In this document: positions 17,210 to 24,734 of the stretch, piece by piece | Position numbering within the stretch: position 1 is the first letter of the stretch | Layout: each line of letters opens with the position of its first letter | Assembly (NCBI RefSeq): GCF_004342025.1 | Contig: NZ_SLWN01000005.1 | Coordinates: 186,001-250,000 of the forward strand | Length of the DNA: 64,000 nucleotides | Source of the DNA: Kribbella steppae | Lineage (GTDB): Bacteria > Actinomycetota > Actinomycetes > Propionibacteriales > Kribbellaceae | Reading direction: 5' to 3' | Program-made: the position numbers and the translations under genes | The notes under the pieces: model-generated | The model's database searches: none | Told to the model about the DNA's origin: nothing | Seen by the model: the letters and a program-made list of their open reading frames with translations, nothing else

Positions 17210-18412
17210 ATGTCGGAGCCGGTGCTCGAGATTCCGTTTGATGATGCGTTTCGGTTCGATCCGTCGCCTACGTTCGCCGAGTTGCGAGAGAACCGGCCGG
17301 TGGCGCGGGTGCGGACGTTGGCGGGCGCCGAGGTCTGGCTGGTGACCCGGTACGACGACGTGCGGTTGGTGCTCGCGGATCCGCGGTTCTCGCGCGCGGC
17401 GGTGGTGAAGCAGGGCGCGCCGCGGGTCGCGCTGGCGAAGCCGATGCCGAACAGTCTGACCACGACGGATCCGCCGGAGCACACCCGGTTGCGCAAGCTG
17501 GTGTCGTCGACGTTCGCGCACCGGCGGATCGAGCGGACCCGGCCGTGGGTGGCGGAGTTGTCCGCGCAGCTCGCGGAGGATGTGGCCGCGGCCGGCGATG
17601 GTGCGGACATCCGGCAGTTGGTCGCGTTGCCACTCCCGATCCAGGTGATCTGCCAGTTGCTCGGCGTACCGTACGAGGACCGCGAGCAGTTCCGTGAGTG
17701 GACCGAGCTCGGGTACAGCATGCGGATGGCGGAGAAGGATCTCGTCGAGGACGCGATGACGAGTCTGACCGCGTACATCGAGGCCCTCGTCACCAAGAAG
17801 CTGGCGAACTCCGACCAGCCGGCCGAGGACCTGCTCGACGAACTGGTCCGCGCACGCGAGGAAGGTGACCGGCTCAGTCAGGACGAGCTGATCGCCTTCG
17901 GCGTGAACCTGCTCGTGGCCGGCCACGAGACCTCGGCGAACCAGATCTCCAGCTGCGTGGCGACTCTGCTGCGCTGGCCGGACAACTGGGCGAAGCTCGT
18001 CGCGAACCACGAGCTGGTGCCTTCGGCGGTCGAGGAGTTGCTGCGGTTCAACCGGTTCAGCGAGGTCGGCCAGTTGCGGGTCGCGATCGAGGACGTCGAG
18101 CTGCACGGCGTACAGATCAAGGCCGGGGAAGGCGTGATGGCGGCGCTGAACTCGGCCAACCGGGATCCGCGTGCGTACGACGACCCCGATGAGCTGCGGC
18201 TGGATCGCAAGGACAACAAGCACCTGTCGTTCGGCTTCGGCCCGCACTTCTGTCTCGGCGCACAGCTGGCCCGGATCGAGCTCCAGGAGTCGTTGCTGGC
18301 GCTCGTTCGACGCTTCCCGCGGATGAGCCTGGCCAAGCCGGCCGAGGACCTCGAGTGGCGCCGCGTACTGGTCAGCGGCCTCGCCGAGCTGCCGGTGAAC
18401 CTCGGGAACTGA
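17210..18412 (+). CDS. Cytochrome P450 (class I bacterial type)
   Basis: A 400-residue soluble P450. It shows the I-helix oxygen-activation motif AGHETS (237-242), the K-helix ExxR (Glu276-Arg279) and the heme-binding loop FGFGPHFCLG with ligand Cys348. It resembles the CYP105/107-type hydroxylases of actinomycetes. No ferredoxin or reductase gene lies beside it, so redox partners must come from elsewhere. The substrate is unknown. The gene probably has its own leaderless promoter beneath a palindromic operator and ends in a strong hairpin. Confidence 0.93.
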   Translation: MSEPVLEIPFDDAFRFDPSPTFAELRENRPVARVRTLAGAEVWLVTRYDDVRLVLADPRFSRAAVVKQGAPRVALAKPMPNSLTTTDPPEHTRLRKLVSSTFAHRRIERTRPWVAELSAQLAEDVAAAGDGADIRQLVALPLPIQVICQLLGVPYEDREQFREWTELGYSMRMAEKDLVEDAMTSLTAYIEALVTKKLANSDQPAEDLLDELVRAREEGDRLSQDELIAFGVNLLVAGHETSANQISSCVATLLRWPDNWAKLVANHELVPSAVEELLRFNRFSEVGQLRVAIEDVELHGVQIKAGEGVMAALNSANRDPRAYDDPDELRLDRKDNKHLSFGFGPHFCLGAQLARIELQESLLALVRRFPRMSLAKPAEDLEWRRVLVSGLAELPVNLGN

Positions 18413-18445
18413 ACCCCGCGCCGGGGAACGGCCGGCGCGGGGTTC
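18411..18445. terminator. Bidirectional hairpin after P450
   Basis: GAACCCCGCGCCGG pairs with CCGGCGCGGGGTTC across a 7-nt loop (arms 18411-18424 and 18432-18445). It fills the 36-nt gap between the convergent P450 and DUF2637-like genes and can serve both. Confidence 0.8.
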
Positions 18446-18448
18446 CGA

Positions 18449-19954
18449 TCAGTTCTGCGAGCTCGACACCAGGCCGTGCTCGGTGTCGTACTGCTCCATG
18501 AAGCGGGCGGCCATCGGCTCGCTGGAGGCGATCGCGTCGGCCAGCTTCTTCGGCGTGCGCTCGTGGCCCTCCGGCCAGTCGGACAGCAGCGCCCAGGCAC
18601 GCATCCGCTTCTTCTCCAGCGCGGTCGGCTCCGGCTCGTCCTCGGCCGGCTTCTCCACCACCACCGGCTTCGCGGCCACCGGCTTCGCGACCACCGGCTT
18701 CGCGACGACCACCGGCTCGGGCTCCGGCAGCACCGGCTCGACGACGGCAGGCTTGGGCGTCTGGATGAGCGCCGGCGGCTGCGTGTCAGTCGGTCCCGCG
18801 AACGGTGACGGACCCTGCGGCTTCTGCACCAACGGCTCAGCCTTCGGCTGCGGCGCCGTCGGCTTGAGTCGACCGGTGGGCTCCGCCTTGGCCGGCTGCT
18901 TCGAGCCGTTGACGACGTGCTGCGACTCGTCCTCGTCCTCGACCACGACCGCCTCGGCGACGGACTCGTCGGTGTTGCGGTCGTAGGGCAGGTAGTCGAC
19001 GGCCATCAGCTCACCCGTCATCGCCTCACCCCAGGCGTCCTCGTCGCGCAGCGACACACCCGTGTCCGTCATCGAACGCAGTTGCCGCGCCCGCGTCTGC
19101 TGGCCCTCGACCACCCAGACCGCTGCCCGCAGGTCGTTGCGGTCGGCGTCGTCCTCCGCCGGCTCCGGCGGCGGCGAGATCGCCTTGGTCAACTTGTTGG
19201 TGATGACCTCGTAGTTGATCCGCTCCTCGAGCATCCCGGCCAGCCGATCCGGGTCGTACGTCGTCTCGGCGATCTTGGCCAGCCGCTCGTCCTGGTGCTC
19301 GGAACGGATGTACTCGGCAACGGTTCCGGCGATGGCATCGCGTCGGGACTTGTTCCGGATCTGGTGCTGGGCCGCGCGCAGGCTCTCGTACAGGCCGTAC
19401 CCGTGCTCGATCGCCAGTGACCGGGCCAGCCAGGTGACCCGGGGCTCGCGGGCCCACTGGATGACTCCGTACACCGGGCCGGTCTCGCGCATCTGCCCGG
19501 CCCGGCGCAGCGCGTCCCGGCGGCGGGCCGAGCTGTGGATCAGCCACAGCACATAGGCGAACGCGGACAGGCCGCCGAAGCCGAAGGCGAGGAACCGCTC
19601 CTCCGGCCGCCAGTGGCCGACCACGTTGAAGACGACCGCGACCAGGGCCGCGAAGAACGACATCGCGCGGTAGGCGTAGGCCTGCTCACCCTTGCGCCGG
19701 CGCAGGTCGGCGAGCGCGGCGGTGGCGACACCACCGAGCTCGAGCACGGCCACCGCGGGCGTGACGAGGGCGATCTTGAGGAACGGCGAGAAGCCGGTCT
19801 CGGGCCAGGGGATATGGGTCACGCCGGCCCAGACCTGGCCGACAAGTGCGGCCGCGGCCGCAGTAGCGTAGAAGGCGTAGGCGACCTTGTCCGCACCGGT
19901 GAGGGGTACGTTGGCCAGTTCGCCAGGACTGGTGCTGGTGGTGTTCTCCTGCAA
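18449..19954 (-). CDS. DUF2637-like membrane protein with proline-rich linker
   Basis: A 501-residue protein. Four membrane helices lie in about residues 22-145 (VAYAFYATAAAAALVGQVWAG; LVTPAVAVLELGGVATAALA; SFFAALVAVVFNVVG; AFGFGGLSAFAYVLWLI). A helical cytosolic domain follows (about 160-280), then a low-complexity Pro/Lys/Val linker, then a short HTH-like tail (TPKKLADAIASSEPMAARFMEQY). The four-helix plus cytosolic layout resembles DUF2637/SpdB-type proteins of actinobacterial chromosomes and plasmids, some linked to conjugation. No transfer genes are nearby. Function unknown; the family call is moderate. Confidence 0.6.
   Translation of the reverse strand: MQENTTSTSPGELANVPLTGADKVAYAFYATAAAAALVGQVWAGVTHIPWPETGFSPFLKIALVTPAVAVLELGGVATAALADLRRRKGEQAYAYRAMSFFAALVAVVFNVVGHWRPEERFLAFGFGGLSAFAYVLWLIHSSARRRDALRRAGQMRETGPVYGVIQWAREPRVTWLARSLAIEHGYGLYESLRAAQHQIRNKSRRDAIAGTVAEYIRSEHQDERLAKIAETTYDPDRLAGMLEERINYEVITNKLTKAISPPPEPAEDDADRNDLRAAVWVVEGQQTRARQLRSMTDTGVSLRDEDAWGEAMTGELMAVDYLPYDRNTDESVAEAVVVEDEDESQHVVNGSKQPAKAEPTGRLKPTAPQPKAEPLVQKPQGPSPFAGPTDTQPPALIQTPKPAVVEPVLPEPEPVVVAKPVVAKPVAAKPVVVEKPAEDEPEPTALEKKRMRAWALLSDWPEGHERTPKKLADAIASSEPMAARFMEQYDTEHGLVSSSQN
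18661..18705. repeat. 15-bp tandem repeat within coding sequence
   Basis: Three near-identical copies of CCACCGGCTTCGCGG/A lie head to tail inside the DUF2637-like gene. On the coding strand they specify the repeated linker motif (V/A)AKPV. A partial fourth unit follows. Such repeats can change copy number by slippage. Confidence 0.8.
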
Positions 19955-20116
19955 GACGTGGTCTCCTGACCGGTTTGGGCTCTCCGGCAGTTTCGTCGGG
20001 TGATGGTACGGCGGCCTCCCCCAACAGGGCGCTGCAAGAGGCTACCGGTTTCCGGCCCCGAAAGGGGAGGCGAATCCGGAAACGTCTCGAACCTCCCCAC
20101 TCGGCCGCTCGTTCAC

Positions 20117-20136
20117 ACCTCCGAGGTTTTAACCTC
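20117..20136 (+). promoter_or_regulatory. Overlapping palindromes, possible operator
   Basis: ACCTC-C-GAGGT (20117-20127) overlaps GAGGTT-TT-AACCTC (20123-20136), so one half-site is shared by two inverted repeats just before the phosphotransferase start. The rest of the 188-nt divergent gap (19955-20142) shows nothing else I can assign. Confidence 0.4.
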
Positions 20137-20142
20137 TTCTTT

Positions 20143-21052
20143 GTGCTTCCGACTTTGCGCTCACTGCCCGACCCCGCCGCGCTGGCGCCGTACCTGCGTG
20201 ACCGCTACGGCATCGACTTCACCGGCTGCACGCTGCTCCGCTCTCTGGTGAACGACGTCTACGAGGTGACCACGGCCGACGCGCGGTACATCCTCAAGCT
20301 CTACCGGTACGGCGGCCGCCACCTGGACGGAATCCGTTGGGAGACAGGGCTTTCGGCCCACCTGATCGCCAACGGACTGTCGGCGCCGGCGATCCGTCCG
20401 CTCCCCGACGGCGACCCGGTCGGGCTGCTCGACGCACCCGAGGGACCCCGCCCGTTCGTGCTCCAGGAATTCGTCGACGGCACCAAGCCGCCGTACGCGG
20501 AGGAGCTCTATCGAGACTTCGGCGTACTGGTTGCCCAGTTCCACGAAATGGCCGATTCGTATGTGTCCGAATTTCCCCGGCGTACGGCCGACCTGTCACA
20601 CAGTCTCGACGAACTCCGCCCGCAGCTTGCGCCCGCGGAGGAAAACCTGCTCCAAGACCTTGCCGATGCTGTACGGAACAACCTCGCGCAGTACAGTGCC
20701 GAGCGCGGCATCTGCCATGGCGACGTGACCCTCGACAATCTCCTGGTCGCCGGCAACTGTCTCACCCTGTACGACTTCGACCTCGCCGGTGCCGATTATC
20801 GCGCCGCCGACTTTCACCGGCGTCGCGTCCACGCCGTACTGGCACGCCCTCAAGGCCGGCTACAGCACCCACCGCCCGATCACGGCGGAGGACGAGGCCG
20901 CCATCCCTTACCTCGGCGTCGCCGGGCGGATCTCCAACCTCCGGTTCCACCTGGTCGACAAACCGCTGATCCGCGGCACCGAGTCCCGCACCGAAGGCTG
21001 GGCGGACCGCGAACTGACTGCCCTTCGGCAGGCGGCCGACGAGCTTCTCTGA
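20143..21052 (+). pseudogene. Aminoglycoside phosphotransferase-family kinase, frameshifted
   Basis: A protein-kinase-like small-molecule phosphotransferase (APH/choline kinase/homoserine kinase II family). The first frame carries the N-lobe (NDVYEVTTADARYILKLY), the Brenner motif ICHGDVTLDNLL and the DFD-like metal site LYDFDLAG. After ADF the frame runs into unrelated Arg/Pro-rich sequence. The neighbouring frame continues the protein sensibly (TGVASTPYWHALKAGYST ... ELTALRQAADELL) to a stop at 21052. Removing one T from TTT at 20812-20814 restores a single 302-residue protein. This is either a real inactivating +1 insertion or a homopolymer sequencing error. The GTG at 20143 is the best start, but the start is uncertain. 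Confidence 0.8.
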
Positions 21053-21084
21053 CGCGTCAGTAAATCGCCATTCACAGCGATCCC

Positions 21085-21110
21085 CCAGGATGCGTCCAGG
21101 AAGCACCAGG
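21085..21110 (+). promoter_or_regulatory. CCAGG direct repeats upstream of sensor kinase
   Basis: Three CCAGG copies at 21085, 21096 and 21106 are spaced 11 and 10 bp apart, one helical turn each. This is the arrangement bound by OmpR/PhoB-type response regulators. A possible autoregulatory site for the kinase gene that follows. It is inferred from spacing only. Confidence 0.4.
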
Positions 21111-21132
21111 TTTGGGCGCACATCCTGGGGAG

Positions 21133-22626
21133 ATGAGCCGCGTCCTGCCGACCTCGCTGACCGCACGGGTGACCCTCGCGGTCGTCTTGCTGATGGCAAC
21201 GGTCAGCCTGGTGATGAGTGCGTTGACCACGGCCGCCATCAGCTCGTACCTGACCACGCAGCTGGATGACAAGGTCGGCGCATCGCACAGCCGGGCGATC
21301 GGCGTACTGAACAAGAGCGGCGACGACAGACCTGAACCGCCGGACATCGACAACCCACACGGCCAGGACGCGGGCACGATCACCCTCTACCAAACCGACG
21401 CAGCCGCGAGTGCCAACGTCATCACCTCGGACGGGGAGCTTGCCGGCCTGTCCGCGCAGGCGATCAGCGCGCTCGCTTCGGTGCCAACGGGTGGGGCGAA
21501 CGAAACCATCGACGTACCGGGGTTGGGTCAGTACCGGGTGCATGCGTCGCTGATCCGCGGTACGACGGTCATCACCGGCCTGCCCACCAAGGACATCGAC
21601 GACACGGTGAACAGCCTGATCGGCTGGGAGGTCCTGTTCGGTTGCGTCGGCGTGGTCACCGCGGGAGGCGTCGCGATCATCGTCGTACGGCGTCAATTGC
21701 GGCCGCTGCGCCAGGTCGCGCAGACCGCCCGCGAGGTGGCCGGTCTACCCCTGGCCACGGGCGAGATCGGCGTGACCGCTCGGGTGCCGGAAGCACTCAC
21801 CGACGAGCGGACCGAGGTCGGTCAGGTCGCGGTCGCGTTGAACACCTTGCTGGGTCACATGGAGAACGCGTTGGATGCCCGGCATCGCAGCGAGCAGCAG
21901 GTCCGGCAGTTCGTTGCCGATGCCTCCCATGAGCTGCGTACGCCGCTCACCACGATTCACGGCTATGCGCAGCTCAGCCTCCGCAGCCCGGAAGTGCTCC
22001 CGCTGGCCATGGGCAAGGTGATGGTGGAAGCCACCCGGATGGCGTCGCTGGTCGAGGACCTGCTCTTGCTGGCCCGGCTCGACGCCGGCCGGCCGCTCGA
22101 CCTCAGGCCGGTCGACCTGACCCGTCTGGCACTGGACTCGGTGACCGATGCGCGGATCGTGAGTCCCGACCACCAGTGGACTCTGAACCTGCCCGCGGAA
22201 CCCGTGGTCGTCACCGCCGACGAGCAGCGATTGCACCACGTCGTGACCAACCTGCTGAGCAACGCCCGCCGGCACACCCCGGCTGGAACCAGCGTGACCG
22301 TCGGCCTCCGCGCCGATGAGGAACGGCACTCCGCCGTCCTCACCATCCACGACAACGGCCCCGGAATCCCGGCCGACCTGCAGCCCAATGTCTTCAAGCG
22401 ATTCACCCGCGCCGACACGTCTCGCACGCGCGACTCGGGCGGCTCAGGACTGGGCCTGTCCCTGGCTCAGTCCATCACCGAAGCCCACGGCGGCGCGATC
22501 ACCGTCACCTCCCGCCCCGGCAACACCTGCTTCACCCTCACACTGCCGGGCGTGACCGAACCGCCAGGCCATCACAATCGGCGGTCCGCACGTGGGGCCA
22601 CGCTCAGGGTCGGACGTCGCCGGTGA
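21133..22626 (+). CDS. Sensor histidine kinase (orphan)
   Basis: A 497-residue membrane kinase. Helix 1 is at about residues 10-35, followed by an extracytoplasmic sensor region of about 120 residues, helix 2 (LFGCVGVVTAGGVAIIVV), HAMP, HisKA with phosphoacceptor His266 in ASHELRTPLT, and an HATPase domain with N box (NLLSNARRHTPAG), G1 (DNGPGIP), F (FKRFTRADTSR) and G2 (GGSGLGLSL). The ATG at 21133 directly abuts GGGGAG, so translation may be leaderless or start a few codons earlier. No response regulator is adjacent. The last 20 or so codons run into an inverted-repeat element, giving an atypical basic tail. Confidence 0.9.
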   Translation: MSRVLPTSLTARVTLAVVLLMATVSLVMSALTTAAISSYLTTQLDDKVGASHSRAIGVLNKSGDDRPEPPDIDNPHGQDAGTITLYQTDAAASANVITSDGELAGLSAQAISALASVPTGGANETIDVPGLGQYRVHASLIRGTTVITGLPTKDIDDTVNSLIGWEVLFGCVGVVTAGGVAIIVVRRQLRPLRQVAQTAREVAGLPLATGEIGVTARVPEALTDERTEVGQVAVALNTLLGHMENALDARHRSEQQVRQFVADASHELRTPLTTIHGYAQLSLRSPEVLPLAMGKVMVEATRMASLVEDLLLLARLDAGRPLDLRPVDLTRLALDSVTDARIVSPDHQWTLNLPAEPVVVTADEQRLHHVVTNLLSNARRHTPAGTSVTVGLRADEERHSAVLTIHDNGPGIPADLQPNVFKRFTRADTSRTRDSGGSGLGLSLAQSITEAHGGAITVTSRPGNTCFTLTLPGVTEPPGHHNRRSARGATLRVGRRR

Positions 22627-22642
22627 TTGTGATGGCCTGGCG
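22561..22642. repeat. Short inverted-repeat element, copy 2
   Basis: The left arm CCGCCAGGCCATCACAATCG (22561-22580) and right arm GATTGTGATGGCCTGGCG (22625-22642) are perfect complements over 18 bp, across a 44-bp centre. The right end matches copy 1 near 15.55 kb. The left arm lies inside the 3' end of the kinase gene and encodes its atypical tail. The right arm sits 9 bp before the stop of the convergent PmoA-like gene. Confidence 0.82.
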
Positions 22643-22651
22643 ATCCGCAGA

Positions 22652-23566
22652 TCAGCCGGCCGCCAGGGCCTTCTGAGCCTGGGCGGCGAGGGCGGTGGCG
22701 CGTTGGTCGTCGGAGCCTCCGTCGGCGACCAGGACGGCGTAGCGGAAGCGGAGGGTGGAGCCGGCTTCGAAGGGGAGTTCTTCGGAGAAGAACGGGGCCG
22801 GGCAGACGGCGGCGAAGTCTTCCGAGCGGACGAACCACTGCGGTGGGTGCCGGACGTTGTTGGCGGCGTCGGCGATGATGATCGTCGAGGCGCGGTCGTT
22901 GTTGTCGTGCTTGCCGCTGAAGCCCATCCACGCGGCTCGATGGCCGCGCAGCTCGTCGCCGCCCTTGCCCTGCTGCGCCAGCACCGTGCCGTTGGTGAAC
23001 GACCGCGGTCCACGCCAGAACAGGCCGCCGTACCCGGCGTTCTCCCGGCCGGCCGTGGTCGGGCTGCCGATCTGGATGGTCTCACTCGACACGTTCGTCA
23101 TCGCGGTCTCGTAGACCAGCACCCAGCCGTCGTCGGCGAACCGCGTGGTCAGTGACCGCGACTCGTCGACGACATGCGCACCGGCCTGCGTCCGCCAGGA
23201 CAGGTGGTGGGAGAACCGGACCAGGTCGTCGGACACGTCGAGCGCGTCGATCCGGTCGTGGTCCATCGAGCCGTTGTTGTCGAGCTGCTGGTAGCCGGCC
23301 TCCTTGGAGAACGTCGGCCCGCCCCAGAAGTTCTCGTGCCCGAAGTGCGGCAGCGACCAGGTCAGGCCCTTGTGCCAGACGTGGTCATGCGGCCGGAACA
23401 CGCTGACCAGGTCGCCGTCCAGCGTCCGGATCGGGTGCAGGAAGGGCCGCGGCGACTCCAGCTGCGGATCGGTCGCCCGGTAGACGTAGGTGAACAGCTC
23501 GCCGTCACCAGCCGTGACCTGGATAGACCGGCCGACAGCATGGTTACAGCCGAGGTTCTGCGTCAT
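22652..23566 (-). CDS. PmoA family protein (DUF6807-like)
   Basis: A 304-residue beta-rich protein of the family annotated as methane-oxygenase PmoA-like. It has the conserved FLHPIRTLDGDLVS and DHVWHKGLTWSLPHFG segments, GHENFWGG and the YGGLFWRGPRSF region. Despite the name these proteins are not oxygenase subunits. They recur in sugar-utilisation clusters beside Gfo/Idh/MocA dehydrogenases, as here, and their activity is unknown. GGGAG lies 5 nt before the ATG, and the start overlaps the upstream stop by 4 bp (ATGA), so the two genes are translationally coupled. It is the last gene of a five-gene operon. Confidence 0.82.
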   Translation of the reverse strand: MTQNLGCNHAVGRSIQVTAGDGELFTYVYRATDPQLESPRPFLHPIRTLDGDLVSVFRPHDHVWHKGLTWSLPHFGHENFWGGPTFSKEAGYQQLDNNGSMDHDRIDALDVSDDLVRFSHHLSWRTQAGAHVVDESRSLTTRFADDGWVLVYETAMTNVSSETIQIGSPTTAGRENAGYGGLFWRGPRSFTNGTVLAQQGKGGDELRGHRAAWMGFSGKHDNNDRASTIIIADAANNVRHPPQWFVRSEDFAAVCPAPFFSEELPFEAGSTLRFRYAVLVADGGSDDQRATALAAQAQKALAAG

Positions 23567-24708
23567 GAACTCTCCCGTTTCGATTGAATGATGGTCCACG
23601 GCGCCCCGAGTTCGCTGAACAACGCCAGCTCGTCGGAGGCCCGGTCGATCCACTTCTCCACATCGACCACGATCGGATGTCGCTCGAGCCCGTCGCCTTC
23701 CCAGCGGACCAGGCCGGCTGGGATCTCGGCCGGCGCCTCCGCCACCCGCACCGCCTCGACGACCTTGGTGAAGCCACCGGTCGCGGTGAGCGGGCAGTAC
23801 AGCGGTACGGCGGGATCCGCGCGATGGGCGAGCAGGTTCTCCAGCAAGTCGTCCCGCGCGTACGTCGTCACGGTCACCCCCGAGCCGTCGTGGAGCTCGA
23901 GCGTGTCCGTGGCGTACTTGAGTACGGCGCGACCGGTCGAGCCGTGCACGATCACCTGCGGCTCGAGATGTTCCGCGGCGCACAAGGTCACCGCGATCAG
24001 GATCGTCGTACCGCGGCCGGTGACGATCCGGACCGTGGACGTGTCGTCGGACTCGATCGGGTTGGCCCGGAACAGCTCGGTCTCCACCGACCGTACGTCG
24101 TCCGCACCGGGCGAACCGTCGAGCAGCAACGCGGCCGCGGTCGAGTGGGCGAGCGGGTTCGTCACCGCGCCGTCGACCACCGCTACCCCGTCGAGAGTAC
24201 GGCGACCGGCCCACCGCGCGCGCTGGAAGTACTGTGCCTTCCGCACCCACTTGCCGACCGCGCTGATCCCGCGGATCTCGCCGAGCCGCCCGTCGGCGAT
24301 CAGCTTCGCCAGCGTCAGCGTCGCCGTGGAGGCCTGCGCCTGAAAGCCGACCTGGCATGCCCGGCCGGTCTCGGCGACCACCGCGGACAACTGCTCGAAC
24401 TCGGCCAGCGACGCGGTCGGCGGCTTCTCCAGCAGTACGTCGGCGCCCGCCCGCATCGACAGTTCGGCCAGCGGGACGTGCGTCTGGATCGGCGTACTGA
24501 TGATCACCACGTCGACCTCGGTCGACGCGAGCAACTCGTCCAGGCCGCCGTACACCTGGACGTCGGCGGGCAGGTCCTCGGCCGGCCGCGGGTCGGCGAC
24601 GGCGACCAGCCGGGCGCGGCCGGCCTCGGCCAGCCGCGCCACGTTCCGGACATGTGATGCCCCGTGGCCGTGGACACCTGCCACGGCCACCCTGGGCACG
24701 TCGGTCAT
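23563..24708 (-). CDS. Gfo/Idh/MocA family oxidoreductase
   Basis: A 381-residue NAD(P)-dependent sugar or polyol dehydrogenase. The N-terminal Rossmann fold has an AGVHGHGASH dinucleotide loop and the family's Lys in VLLEKPPTAS (Lys95). The C-terminal alpha/beta domain is typical (GATIHGSTG-like VIVHGSTGRAVLKY). It follows the solute-binding protein by 26 nt and is coupled to the PmoA-like gene by ATGA. With the transporter upstream it probably oxidises the imported sugar or a derivative. Confidence 0.88.
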   Translation of the reverse strand: MTDVPRVAVAGVHGHGASHVRNVARLAEAGRARLVAVADPRPAEDLPADVQVYGGLDELLASTEVDVVIISTPIQTHVPLAELSMRAGADVLLEKPPTASLAEFEQLSAVVAETGRACQVGFQAQASTATLTLAKLIADGRLGEIRGISAVGKWVRKAQYFQRARWAGRRTLDGVAVVDGAVTNPLAHSTAAALLLDGSPGADDVRSVETELFRANPIESDDTSTVRIVTGRGTTILIAVTLCAAEHLEPQVIVHGSTGRAVLKYATDTLELHDGSGVTVTTYARDDLLENLLAHRADPAVPLYCPLTATGGFTKVVEAVRVAEAPAEIPAGLVRWEGDGLERHPIVVDVEKWIDRASDELALFSELGAPWTIIQSKRESS

Positions 24709-24734
24709 CTGAAATCAGTTGCCATCAGCAACAC

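Noticed and set aside
18661..18705. Tandem repeats as a CRISPR-like array
   Set aside because: The 15-bp units are contiguous without spacers and encode a periodic protein linker.
18449..19954. DUF2637/SpdB-like protein as a sign of an integrated conjugative element
   Set aside because: No TraB-type translocase, replication or integrase gene lies near, and the neighbours are ordinary chromosomal genes.
22652..23566. PmoA annotation as a methane monooxygenase subunit
   Set aside because: The protein has no membrane helices or copper-site motif of particulate methane monooxygenase; the family name is historical.
23584..24657. Long open frames on the strand opposite many genes, for example across the Gfo/Idh/MocA gene
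   Set aside because: In this GC-rich DNA opposite-strand frames stay open by codon bias. Their translations are Arg/Val/Asp-rich, lack domains and coincide fully with well-supported genes.
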